NCBI GenBank assembly: GCA_946885915.1
Contig: CAMPHF010000007.1
Location: forward strand, 62,001-126,000
Source of the DNA: an uncultured Idiomarina sp.
GTDB taxonomy: Bacteria > Pseudomonadota > Gammaproteobacteria > Enterobacterales > Alteromonadaceae
Direction: 5' to 3'
Length of the DNA: 64,000 nt
Positions 46,168-55,011 of the stretch are shown here, in pieces. Each line of letters starts with the position of its first letter. Within the stretch, counting starts at the first letter, position 1. A program made the translations under genes and the position numbers. Below the pieces are notes generated by a model that was not told the DNA's origin, searched no databases, and saw nothing but the letters and a program-made list of their open reading frames with translations.

Positions 46168-47838
46168 TTAGTGCTCAAGCGAGCGATATTTTTCACGTAA
46201 ATGATTACGTACGCCAATGGCTGTTAAATTCAAGCCGACAATTACCGTTACCAGTAAGAATGAGGTGGCGTACACCAATGGTCGTGCCGCTTCCACGTTC
46301 GGGCTTTGGAAGCCAACGTCATAAATATGGAAGCCTAAGTGCATAAATTTCCGATCTACATGGAAGTATGGGAAGTTGCCATCTACCGGCAGCATAGGAG
46401 CTGATTTCACCACGCCCACTAGCATCAGTGGTGCCACCTCACCGGCCGCGCGTGCCACCGCCAAAATCAAACCAGTCATAATGGCTGGTGATGCCATTGG
46501 CAGAATAATGCGCCAGATGGTTTCCGCTTTGGTCGCCCCCAAGGCCAAACTACCCTCACGCAAGGTACTCGGAATTCGCGATAAACCTTCCTCGGTGGAT
46601 ACAATCACCACCGGTAGCGTCAGAATGGCCAAGGTAATGGCTGACCACAACACCCCCGGCGTACCAAAAGTTGGGCTTGGCAACGCTTCTGGGTAGAAGA
46701 TTTGATCGAGCGAACCACCCACCATGTACACAAAGAAACCTAAGCCAAATACGCCGTAAACAATAGATGGCACCCCGGCGAGGTTGATGACCGCAATTCG
46801 AATAAGCCGCGTGACCGCATTTTTACCGGCGTACTCGTGTAAGTAGACCGCGGCAATCACGCCAAACGGCGTCACAATTACCGACATTAACAGCACCATA
46901 AATACGGTACCGAAAATGGCCGGAAATACCCCGCCCTCAGTATTGGCTTCTCGCGGATCTTCGGTAATAAATTTACCAATCTGAACAAAGAAATGTGCCG
47001 TCTTCTCGAGAATGTTCATGTCGTTCGGGAAGGTTACATCCAGCACCCGATACATGGGCAAGATAACTTCCTCGCCACGCATATCACGCACCACCACCGA
47101 GTCACGGCTGGCTTCATCGCGATAACCAAATAGCTCTTTCTCGAGCACTTGATAATCAGCACGTAAGGCTTCTTCCTGAGCTGTTAATTCAGCTTCAGCA
47201 GCCGCCGTTAACTGATCATTTAACGCCAGTGCGCGTCGCTGGAGACGTAACTGCTCCAGTTCATAATTTATCGTGCCGATTTCGTTGTTTTGCAGCTCTA
47301 ACGCTTTGTCGTTCAGTGCCACCGCCCGCTCAATGCGTTCGAACAACACCTCCCGCAAATCCTCGCCACTACCCAGCACAGATTCGCCATTTTCCCGCAC
47401 GTCAATCGGGTAACCATAGAAATTACCGTCTTTTGAACGCTCAAATACCGCCAAATCTGCAGGGGTTAAATCGGCAGCAATGGCCGGTTCTAGCACCCAA
47501 GTAAAGTCCAGAGGTACGTATTCCCGGTTACCAATTTTCACTAAGTAGCGGGTAAGCGTATCGGCGTCATAATTGGGGGCCACGTCACTCAAATCTATGC
47601 CAGCTTCGCTTAAGCGAGTGACGGGAATTTCTTCACTATCGTAGAATTCACCAATTAACCGTTGCGATGAGCCATCTGCGGCACGCACCTCAATTTCATG
47701 AATAGGTGCCGGCCAGAAGAAGCTCAATCCACGCCAGGCGATCATCACCAAGAGACCGACAACGGCAATCAAGCTGACACTCACGGCACCGGCAGTGAGC
47801 CAGATCCAAGGTTTGCCCGATTTAAACCAAGTATTCAT
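46168..47838 (-). CDS. pstA: Phosphate ABC transporter permease PstA, enlarged form
   Basis: 556 residues, nearly twice E. coli PstA (296). A first helix (about 12-36) is followed by about 270 extra residues, presumably periplasmic, containing a coiled coil (about 165-240) rich in Glu, Gln and Leu. The permease domain (about 305-550) has the EAA-type loop LREGSLALGATKAETIWRIILP (about 425-447, contact with PstB). It is also called the DUF3333-like form in marine gammaproteobacteria. It pairs with an equally enlarged PstC. Confidence 0.92.
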   Translation of the reverse strand: MNTWFKSGKPWIWLTAGAVSVSLIAVVGLLVMIAWRGLSFFWPAPIHEIEVRAADGSSQRLIGEFYDSEEIPVTRLSEAGIDLSDVAPNYDADTLTRYLVKIGNREYVPLDFTWVLEPAIAADLTPADLAVFERSKDGNFYGYPIDVRENGESVLGSGEDLREVLFERIERAVALNDKALELQNNEIGTINYELEQLRLQRRALALNDQLTAAAEAELTAQEEALRADYQVLEKELFGYRDEASRDSVVVRDMRGEEVILPMYRVLDVTFPNDMNILEKTAHFFVQIGKFITEDPREANTEGGVFPAIFGTVFMVLLMSVIVTPFGVIAAVYLHEYAGKNAVTRLIRIAVINLAGVPSIVYGVFGLGFFVYMVGGSLDQIFYPEALPSPTFGTPGVLWSAITLAILTLPVVIVSTEEGLSRIPSTLREGSLALGATKAETIWRIILPMASPAIMTGLILAVARAAGEVAPLMLVGVVKSAPMLPVDGNFPYFHVDRKFMHLGFHIYDVGFQSPNVEAARPLVYATSFLLVTVIVGLNLTAIGVRNHLREKYRSLEH

Positions 47839-47849
47839 CTATCGACCTC

Positions 47850-50090
47850 TTACATTGAGCTGTATTTATCACGCAGGCGTTGACGCACTATTTCTGCCAG
47901 CGTGTTAAAGAAGAAGGTGAAAATAAACAGCACGAATGCCGCCAAGAACAAGATCCGGTAATGGGTACTTCCCACCGCCGACTCCGGCATTTCAACCGCG
48001 ATATTGGCCGACAAGGTGCGCATGCCTTCGAAGATATTCCAATCCATGATTGGTGTGTTACCAGTCGCCATTAACACGATCATGGTTTCACCAACCGCGC
48101 GCCCTAAGCCCATCATCACTGCCGAGAAAATACCTGGGCTGGCGGTTAGCAACACCACTTTCGTGAGGGTTTGCCAAGTAGTCGCACCAAGCGCCAACGA
48201 GCCATTGGATAAATGCTTAGGCACACTGAATACCGCATCTTCCGCAATCGAGAAAATCGTGGGAATAACGGCAAAACCCATCGCAATGCCCACCACGATT
48301 GAGTTGCGCTGATCGAAGGTGACGCCCAACTCATTGGTGATAAAGCCGCGCACGTTGCCATCGAATAACCACTGCTCTACCGCCGGACTTAAACTGAACG
48401 ACATCCAGCCAACCAGCACGACGAAGGGGATCAGGATAAGTGCAGCACGACCATCGGTCATGCGTTGGCGAATAGCTGCAGGTAACACAGTTGACATAGC
48501 AGCTACCGCGATAATCGCCAGCGGCACTAACAGCAACACGGCAACCACCCCGGGTAAGTATTGTTCAATCAGTGGTGCTAGCCATAACCCTGCCAAGAAG
48601 CCAAGAATAACGGTTGGTAGCGCTTCCATAATTTCCACTGTTGGCTTGACTACTTTGCGCACTCCCGGCGACATGAAATAAGCAGTATATACCGCAGCCG
48701 CCAAGCCAATGGGAACCGCAAACAGCATGGCATAAGCTGCGGCTTTAATCGTGCCAAACGAAATCGGCACTAAACTATATTTGGGTTCAAAATCATCTGA
48801 GCCTGAGGTTGACTGCCAGGTGTAGGTTGGCTCTGGATAGCCTTCGTACCATACTTCCTGCCATAACCCGCTCCAGGTAACTTCAGGGTGCTCGTTCTCT
48901 AACGTGAACACATGATACTTACCGTTGCTTTGCGCCAGCAGTTTGTTCGCACGCGGGTCAATCACACCGCGCTCAATAGGCACGCCATCCGGCACTTCCT
49001 GTAACAACTCAGCGCTAGATGTGGTGTGAAAAATGCCAATTTCACCGGCACTATCAATAGTATAAAAAGTGCGCCGATAGTACTCAGCGATAATCTCTTG
49101 AATTGGCGCGGATGCTGATTTGAACTCACGAATATATTGATACAAGCGCCCATTTTCTGAGGTCACTTGGAACCACTGGGTTACTCGACCATTTTCATGG
49201 CCAAGTACCAACGAACTAGCGCCAGCCAACAGCTCCATGGTCGTAATTGGGCCATAATCTTTGCGACTGACACTTAATTGTTGAAGTTCACTCACTCGGC
49301 CATTAGCAGCCACTTCATAAACCGTGATCCGCTGCCCACTGCGCACGAATACTTGACGTAAATCTGGGGTCACGCGAAGCTCATCTACTGCCCCATTCAC
49401 GCTGATTTGCTGCGGGTTTGCCTGCAATTCAACTGCCCCAGTAATGAAATTTGCAGTGCCTGCAAACTTATTTATGACCAGTCGACCATCGGCAGTCACC
49501 GCGGCAAATAACATCGACTCATCTTTATACTCGTAGGCTAGTTTGGTAATTTCGCCGCCTTGCGGATCTACCACCACCCCAGCATTCATAATGTCCATGT
49601 AGGGCGCAATGTTACGCACGTTGTCCGGAAAGCTAACTCGGAATTTGGGCTGCACCGTAGTAACCAACCCTTCGCCATAGGCAAGGGCATAGCGCTGGTT
49701 TTGTGGGGCCGTGGCTGCCAATGCTGACGGCGTCATTGGAACAACTTGCTCAACCAACAGCAGCTCACCTGCGGTACGGTCTAGTGAAGGCACATCTTTA
49801 GCCGCAAAAAATACCACTTCGCCAAGGCTATTAAAGCGATAGCCTACCTCACCTTGCTCTTCCATCCCCATCGCGAGTGTAGTGCCCTCGCCAGGAACCG
49901 GAAAATCATGGCTCTTTTCTAGGTCAGCCGAGCGGAATATTGGCTCCACCACGTACAGTAGATAAAAGAAGATAAGCAACAACGCGAGTAGGACCATACA
50001 GCCGCCGAGCGTAACGCCCCAGCGAGCGGCCTTATCCTTGAACAAGCGACTGCGGTTAGCAGCGAGCTGTTTTTGCATAGCGGTGGACAT
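47850..50090 (-). CDS. pstC: Phosphate ABC transporter permease PstC, enlarged form
   Basis: 746 residues from the ATG at 50090 (GAGGTG 5 bp upstream), more than twice E. coli PstC (319). Helix 1 (about 30-55) is followed by a periplasmic domain (about 60-430) of repeated beta strands resembling a WD40-like propeller (LVLGHENGRVTQWF, TIDSAGEIGIFHTT). The permease domain (about 435-745) has LSNGSLALGATTWQTLTKVVL near 635. First gene of the transporter operon, preceded by a PhoB box. Confidence 0.92.
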   Translation of the reverse strand: MSTAMQKQLAANRSRLFKDKAARWGVTLGGCMVLLALLLIFFYLLYVVEPIFRSADLEKSHDFPVPGEGTTLAMGMEEQGEVGYRFNSLGEVVFFAAKDVPSLDRTAGELLLVEQVVPMTPSALAATAPQNQRYALAYGEGLVTTVQPKFRVSFPDNVRNIAPYMDIMNAGVVVDPQGGEITKLAYEYKDESMLFAAVTADGRLVINKFAGTANFITGAVELQANPQQISVNGAVDELRVTPDLRQVFVRSGQRITVYEVAANGRVSELQQLSVSRKDYGPITTMELLAGASSLVLGHENGRVTQWFQVTSENGRLYQYIREFKSASAPIQEIIAEYYRRTFYTIDSAGEIGIFHTTSSAELLQEVPDGVPIERGVIDPRANKLLAQSNGKYHVFTLENEHPEVTWSGLWQEVWYEGYPEPTYTWQSTSGSDDFEPKYSLVPISFGTIKAAAYAMLFAVPIGLAAAVYTAYFMSPGVRKVVKPTVEIMEALPTVILGFLAGLWLAPLIEQYLPGVVAVLLLVPLAIIAVAAMSTVLPAAIRQRMTDGRAALILIPFVVLVGWMSFSLSPAVEQWLFDGNVRGFITNELGVTFDQRNSIVVGIAMGFAVIPTIFSIAEDAVFSVPKHLSNGSLALGATTWQTLTKVVLLTASPGIFSAVMMGLGRAVGETMIVLMATGNTPIMDWNIFEGMRTLSANIAVEMPESAVGSTHYRILFLAAFVLFIFTFFFNTLAEIVRQRLRDKYSSM

Positions 50091-50142
50091 TGACACCTCA
50101 AACACTGATGGATTTTAACTGCGCGAAGTATAGCGAAGAAAA

Positions 50143-50160
50143 ATGACAGTAATGTTACAG
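50143..50160 (-). promoter_or_regulatory. PhoB box upstream of pstC
   Basis: On the minus strand CTGTAAC-ATTA-CTGTCAT matches the PhoB consensus of two CTGTCAT-like 7-mers separated by 4 bp. It lies about 50 bp before the pstC start. Confidence 0.8.
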
Positions 50161-50162
50161 CG

Positions 50163-50212
50163 CTGTCATATTTCTACATTTTTCTGCAATAAAAGCGTCA
50201 TTAAAGTGTCAT
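50163..50212 (+). promoter_or_regulatory. Array of PhoB half-sites upstream of ppk
   Basis: Five 7-mers, CTGTCAT (50163), CTACATT (50174), CTGCAAT (50184), GCGTCAT (50195) and GTGTCAT (50206), are spaced 11, 10, 11 and 11 bp. The last three form two overlapping Pho boxes. This places ppk-ppx under PhoB and shares the intergenic region with the divergent pstC. Confidence 0.65.
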
Positions 50213-50289
50213 CTTAATCACTTCCCGCTAAGTTAAGCTAGGCTTTATCAAACGCTATCGCTTATTGCAGTTTGCAGCGGAGATTAGCA

Positions 50290-52341
50290 GTGCAAAGCTA
50301 TCCTATTATTGCCAAAGAACTGAGTTGGCTCGCCTTTAACGAACGCGTGTTGCAAGAGGCACAAGATGAGACGGTGCCACCGTTAGAGCGCTTGCGATTC
50401 TTGGGTATTTTCTCGAATAATCTTGATGAATTCTACCGTGTGCATGTGGCAGACGTGCGGCGTCGAATGCAATTCTCAGCTTCTAGCGACGAACGTGCTC
50501 AACATATTCAACTGTTACAGCAAATTCAGGTTCGGGTGATCGGGTTACAGCGGCAATTTGAACGCACTCGGCAACAAGTGATAGCCGCACTCGCCAAAAA
50601 ACATGTGCACTTTGTGTCTCATCTAGAGCTAAGCGACACTGATAAAGTCTGGCTCAACCAATACTTCCACGACCATATTAAAGCCGACATCGTGCCGATT
50701 TTTATTCGCCATGATCAAAATATTGTTCACGCCATCGATGATGACTCTCCGTATTTATGCGTGCAATTAAAAACCGGCGAGCAAGCCCAGTACGCATTAA
50801 TCGAATTACCTACCAAAGTGCATTCAAGGTTTCTACTGATGCCAGTGGAGGGTTCCAAGCGCAAGAAAAAAGTCATTTTGCTCGAGCATATTATTCAACT
50901 ATGTTTGGCGGATTTATTTCGTGGCATGTTGCAGTTTGAGTCGGTTCAAGCCTGGTCAATGAAGCTCACTCGTAATGCCGACTTTAGTGTGTCCGATGAA
51001 ATTGATCAGAGCCTTATGGAACAACTCGAAGAAGCTTTAAAACAGCGGGATCAGGCTGAACCGGTGCGGTTTGTCTATGATGAACAAATGCCACCAGACA
51101 TGGTGGAACTGCTCACTCAAAAGCTGGGGCTAACGAGCTTTGACTCTATCGTGCCAAGCGGACCTTTTCGAAATTATAAGGACTTCATAAAGTTTCCTCA
51201 CATTGGGCGTAAATCGCTAAATTACGCCCCGATGAAACCGCTACAGCATCCGCAATTTACCCAACATGCAAGCGTATTCAGTGCCATTGCTGCCGGTGAT
51301 ATTTTGCTGTACTACCCCTATCATCACTTCGGCCAGTTTACCGAGTTTGTGCGCCAATCGGCCTACGATCCACAAGTCACTCATCTCAAAATATCGATTT
51401 ATCGGGTGGCTGCGCAGTCGCGAATAATTGCGGCGTTGCTTGATGCCGCGCGCAACGGTAAGCACGTTACCGTGGTGGTTGAGCTGCGCGCGCGATTTGA
51501 TGAGGAAGCCAATATTGAGTGGTCACGCATTCTGACCGATGCTGGTATTGAAGTGTCATTTGGTATTCCAAATCTTAAAGTACACAGCAAAATTTGCTTA
51601 GTGCAGCGCAAAGAACAAACCGAAACCGTCAACTATGTGGCCATTGGCACGGGCAACTTTCATGAGCAAACCGCCAAGCTGTACACCGACTTTATGCTGT
51701 TCAGCCGTCAGCCAGAGCTGAGCCTTGAAGTTGAGCGCGTGTTTCAGTTTATTAAACATAGTTACCGCCCTCCCCACTTTAGCTACTTGCTCGTTTCGCC
51801 ATTAAACACGCGCGATCGCATACTTCGCCACATTGACCAAGAGATTGCCAATGCCAAGGCAGGCCAGAAAGCTTGGATTAAGATGAAGGTGAACAATCTG
51901 GTCGATGAACGGGTCATTGAGCAGTTATACGAAGCCAGCCGCGCCGGCGTTAAAGTGCACTTAATCGTGCGCGGAATGTGCTCATTGCAACCCGGGGTAG
52001 AACCGTTCAGCGAGCACATTGAGGTGATCAGTATTGTGGACCGCTTTCTTGAGCATCCGCGAGTGTACGCTTTTGCCAATGCTGGTGAGCCGCTGGTTTA
52101 TATTGGCTCGGCTGATTTAATGCGGCGCAATTTAGATACTCGAGTAGAGGTTTGCGCCCCCATTGTTAACCATCGATTACAGCGAACCATACTTGATATA
52201 TTCGCGCTGCAATGGGCAGATAACACCAAAGCCCGAATTTTGGATGCGGCACAAACTAATCGTTATCGTAAGCGTGGCAATAAAAAGAAAATCCAGGCGC
52301 AAGCCGCCATTTACGACTACTTACGGAAACCCTTAGAATGA
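50290..52341 (+). CDS. ppk: Polyphosphate kinase 1
   Basis: 683 residues from the GTG at 50290, chosen because GGAG lies 8 bp upstream and the N-terminus (YPIIAKELSWLAFNERVLQEA, in part) then fits E. coli PPK1 (688 aa); an in-frame TTG six codons earlier is less likely. Catalytic His is expected in VHSKICLV (about 424-431), and the second conserved His region in FLEHPRVYAFANAGEP (about 584-599). It polymerises ATP gamma-phosphate into polyphosphate. It overlaps ppx by 4 bp. Confidence 0.96.
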   Translation: MQSYPIIAKELSWLAFNERVLQEAQDETVPPLERLRFLGIFSNNLDEFYRVHVADVRRRMQFSASSDERAQHIQLLQQIQVRVIGLQRQFERTRQQVIAALAKKHVHFVSHLELSDTDKVWLNQYFHDHIKADIVPIFIRHDQNIVHAIDDDSPYLCVQLKTGEQAQYALIELPTKVHSRFLLMPVEGSKRKKKVILLEHIIQLCLADLFRGMLQFESVQAWSMKLTRNADFSVSDEIDQSLMEQLEEALKQRDQAEPVRFVYDEQMPPDMVELLTQKLGLTSFDSIVPSGPFRNYKDFIKFPHIGRKSLNYAPMKPLQHPQFTQHASVFSAIAAGDILLYYPYHHFGQFTEFVRQSAYDPQVTHLKISIYRVAAQSRIIAALLDAARNGKHVTVVVELRARFDEEANIEWSRILTDAGIEVSFGIPNLKVHSKICLVQRKEQTETVNYVAIGTGNFHEQTAKLYTDFMLFSRQPELSLEVERVFQFIKHSYRPPHFSYLLVSPLNTRDRILRHIDQEIANAKAGQKAWIKMKVNNLVDERVIEQLYEASRAGVKVHLIVRGMCSLQPGVEPFSEHIEVISIVDRFLEHPRVYAFANAGEPLVYIGSADLMRRNLDTRVEVCAPIVNHRLQRTILDIFALQWADNTKARILDAAQTNRYRKRGNKKKIQAQAAIYDYLRKPLE

Positions 52342-53888
52342 CGCACGACTCGGTTGCTCAATGCTTTGCAGCATTAGATTTGGGCTCAAATAGTTTCCAT
52401 TTGCTTACCGCCAGAGCTCACGATGGCGCTTTACAACCGTTACTGAAACTGAAGCAAACGGTGCACTTAGCCGCGGGATTAGATAAACAACAACGTCTAA
52501 ACGAGACGGCGATGCAGCGCGCCTTAGATGCCTTGCAAATTTGCGCACAACGCTTGCAAGGCTTTACGCCCGACCATGTGCGGGTAGTAGCCACCCATAG
52601 TTTACGGCAAGCGACTAATGCCGACGCCTTCATCCAACGAGCGCGGCAAGTACTTAAATATCCAATTGAAATTGTCTCCGGCCACGAAGAAGCTCGGCTG
52701 ATTTATTTAGGCGTAGCACAAACTCATGCCAATGACGCGCCGCGGATGGTCATTGATATTGGCGGGGGCAGCACTGAGTTGATTATTGGCGAAGGCTTTA
52801 GTCCCCGCTTCATGACCTCACGCAGTATGGGCGCGGGTAGCTTTACCGAGGCTTATTTTAAATCTGGCAAACTTACCGCCAAGCGCTTTCAAAAAGCGGT
52901 GGTGGCAGCCCAAGTCGAACTCGAACAAGAATTGAGCCAACTGCTCCGTCAGCGTTGGCAAACGGTACTGGGCACTTCCGGATCAATTCGCGCCATGGCA
53001 ACGCAAGCGCGTAGTTTATTAGCCGGACCGACCGACGAACTGTCGCGCGCAGACTTAGAAGCGCTGAAGGGATGGCTGCTACAAGCCGGCCACACGCAAG
53101 CCCTTACGCAGGTGGTGATAGCGCCGGAGCGCGCCGAACAACTGGCGGCTGGGGTCGCTATTTTGACCGCCATTTTTGATGAGCTACAACTGACGTCGTT
53201 ACAGCTGAGTGACGCGGCATTGCGCGAAGGTGTGCTGTACGAATTAGCGGAAGCCCACTTTGCACGACAAGATATTCGCTCCCGTACGATTGACTCTATG
53301 GTTAAGCGTTACGCCATAGATACCGAGCAAGCAAGCCGGGTGCAAGACACCGCGCAACAACTATTTGCACAAGCTCAGCAGGCTTGGTCAGCTTATTTAC
53401 AGGGCCCATGCTTGGACCTCTCGCCAACGGCGTGGTCAGAATTACTAGATTGGGCCGCGAGGCTGCATGAAATAGGCTTGCATATACATAGCTCTGGTAA
53501 ACACAAACATGGCGCTTATATTTTGCAGCATATTGATATGCCGGGCTTCAACCGTGAGCAACAGCAGGCACTGGCGGTGTTGGTCAGGTTACAGCGTAAG
53601 AAGATCCGCCTAGAGTTAATACCCACGCTGAGCTTATATCCGCGCGAAGGATTACTGCGAGTGATTGCCCTGTTGCGACTGGCACTATTACTGAACCAAG
53701 ACCGGCAAAGCCAAGCAGCACTCGCGCATACACTAGTCACCGATAATAGTATTCGGCTTACCTTAAAACCTGAATTCGCAGATGATGCGGTGTTAATTGC
53801 GGATTTAATTGATGAGGCGCGGCAAGTACAAAAACTCGGCTTACAATTAGATTGGTGGGTTAATCAAAATCAAGCTGGCAAGCCATAA
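52338..53888 (+). CDS. ppx: Exopolyphosphatase (Ppx/GppA family)
   Basis: 516 residues: N-terminal ASKHA-fold ATPase motifs LDLGSNSFHLL (about 13-23), VIDIGGGSTELI (about 138-149) and SMGAGSFTEAY; C-terminal HD-like domain (about 310-510, LHEIGLHIHSSGKHKHGAYIL). It releases phosphate from polyphosphate ends; GppA-type activity on pppGpp is possible but the ppk linkage favours Ppx. Translationally coupled to ppk. Confidence 0.94.
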   Translation: MTHDSVAQCFAALDLGSNSFHLLTARAHDGALQPLLKLKQTVHLAAGLDKQQRLNETAMQRALDALQICAQRLQGFTPDHVRVVATHSLRQATNADAFIQRARQVLKYPIEIVSGHEEARLIYLGVAQTHANDAPRMVIDIGGGSTELIIGEGFSPRFMTSRSMGAGSFTEAYFKSGKLTAKRFQKAVVAAQVELEQELSQLLRQRWQTVLGTSGSIRAMATQARSLLAGPTDELSRADLEALKGWLLQAGHTQALTQVVIAPERAEQLAAGVAILTAIFDELQLTSLQLSDAALREGVLYELAEAHFARQDIRSRTIDSMVKRYAIDTEQASRVQDTAQQLFAQAQQAWSAYLQGPCLDLSPTAWSELLDWAARLHEIGLHIHSSGKHKHGAYILQHIDMPGFNREQQQALAVLVRLQRKKIRLELIPTLSLYPREGLLRVIALLRLALLLNQDRQSQAALAHTLVTDNSIRLTLKPEFADDAVLIADLIDEARQVQKLGLQLDWWVNQNQAGKP

Positions 53889-53890
53889 AA

Positions 53891-53913
53891 AAGCCGAGCG
53901 CTAGGCTCGGCTT
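53891..53913. terminator. Bidirectional terminator between ppx and pstS
   Basis: AAGCCGAGC (53891-53899), loop GCTAG, GCTCGGCTT (53905-53913). On the minus strand T6 follows, ending pstS; on the plus strand the hairpin starts 2 bp after the ppx stop. Confidence 0.9.
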
Positions 53914-53931
53914 CTATTACAACAGGCTCGC

Positions 53932-54894
53932 TTAGTTCAAGCCAAGGCGCTGTAGTTCTTGCTCAACAACCGCTTTCGGTACTGGAATATAGCCGTCTTT
54001 ATCGACGATATCCTGACCTTGCTTTGATAAAATCATTTTCAAAAATTCAGCAGTCGCTGGGTCAAGCGGACGATTTGGGTGCTTATTCACATACACGTAC
54101 AAGAAACGTGCAAGTGGATATTTGCCTGCCAACGCGTTCTCTGTGCTGGCTGAAATAAACTCACCACCTTCAGTCGCAGCAATCGGCACCGCTTTCACCC
54201 CAGAGGTGACATAGCCAATACCTGAGTAGCCAATCGCATTTACCGAGGTAGACACTGACTGAACCACTGATGCAGAACCTGGCTGCTCGTTGACGTTATT
54301 TTTGAAATCGCCATCACACAAGGCAACTTCTTTGAAGTAACCGTAGGTGCCTGATACTGAGTTACGGCCATACAACTGTAAGTCACGATTTTCCCACGCA
54401 CCTGTCAATCCTAAGTCACCCCAACGCTCAGCACGCTCAGTTTTGCCACAGGCCAGCGTTGCTGAGAATACGGCATCAACTTCTGGAATGGTCAAACCTT
54501 CAATTGGGTTATCTTTGTGGACAAACACCGCTAACGCATCGATGGCAACGCGAACTGCGGTCGGCTTATAGCCATAACGCTTTTCGAAGGCTTCAATTTC
54601 TTTCGATTTCATCGCCCGGCTCATCGGCCCGAAATTAGCGGTGCCTTCAGACAATGCCGGTGGCGCAGTAGAAGAACCTGCCGCCTGAATCTGCATGTTC
54701 ACATTCGGGTACATGCGCTTAAATTCTTCTGACCAGAAGGTCATCATATTCGCCAGCGTATCAGAGCCGACAGAAGACAAGTTGCCAGATAATCCTGAAA
54801 CTTTCTCATACACAGGTAAATCATCGGTGGCAGCTGACGCGCTGAACATGAAACCAGCGGCGGCGAATGATGCGATCAGTTGTTTTAATTTCAT
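53932..54894 (-). CDS. pstS: Phosphate ABC transporter substrate-binding protein
   Basis: 320 residues from the ATG at 54894, chosen for its GGAG ribosome site and signal peptide ([20 protein letters not shown], cleavage after ASA); a frame 33 codons longer has no such features. The phosphate-binding loop regions are visible: [21 protein letters not shown] and [10 protein letters not shown]. It binds phosphate in the periplasm and hands it to PstC/PstA. It is separated from pstCAB by ppk-ppx and follows phoR, with its own PhoB box. Confidence 0.95.
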   Translation of the reverse strand: MKLKQLIASFAAAGFMFSASAATDDLPVYEKVSGLSGNLSSVGSDTLANMMTFWSEEFKRMYPNVNMQIQAAGSSTAPPALSEGTANFGPMSRAMKSKEIEAFEKRYGYKPTAVRVAIDALAVFVHKDNPIEGLTIPEVDAVFSATLACGKTERAERWGDLGLTGAWENRDLQLYGRNSVSGTYGYFKEVALCDGDFKNNVNEQPGSASVVQSVSTSVNAIGYSGIGYVTSGVKAVPIAATEGGEFISASTENALAGKYPLARFLYVYVNKHPNRPLDPATAEFLKMILSKQGQDIVDKDGYIPVPKAVVEQELQRLGLN

Positions 54895-54954
54895 TGTGTT
54901 GCTCCGTTTAGCGTTACACATGTAGTGACACGCTACGCAGTGTACGTAGCCAAT

Positions 54955-54972
54955 ATGACACTTTGATGACAG
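54955..54972 (-). promoter_or_regulatory. PhoB box upstream of pstS
   Basis: On the minus strand CTGTCAT-CAAA-GTGTCAT, nearly consensus, 60 bp before the pstS start. Confidence 0.82.
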
Positions 54973-54983
54973 CCGACTTGTTT

Positions 54984-55001
54984 TTGTCATCAAAGTGTCA
55001 T
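54984..55001 (+). promoter_or_regulatory. Second PhoB-box-like sequence in opposite orientation
   Basis: On the plus strand TTGTCAT-CAAA-GTGTCAT. Together with the box at 54955-54972 it forms a perfect 17-bp inverted repeat (54955-54971 and 54985-55001) with a 13-bp centre, so it may also act as an RNA hairpin after phoR. Confidence 0.6.
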
Positions 55002-55011
55002 GACATTGTAT

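Noticed and set aside
54895..54993. 33-residue N-terminal extension of PstS
   Set aside because: It covers the PhoB box and lacks a ribosome site; the internal ATG begins a typical signal peptide.
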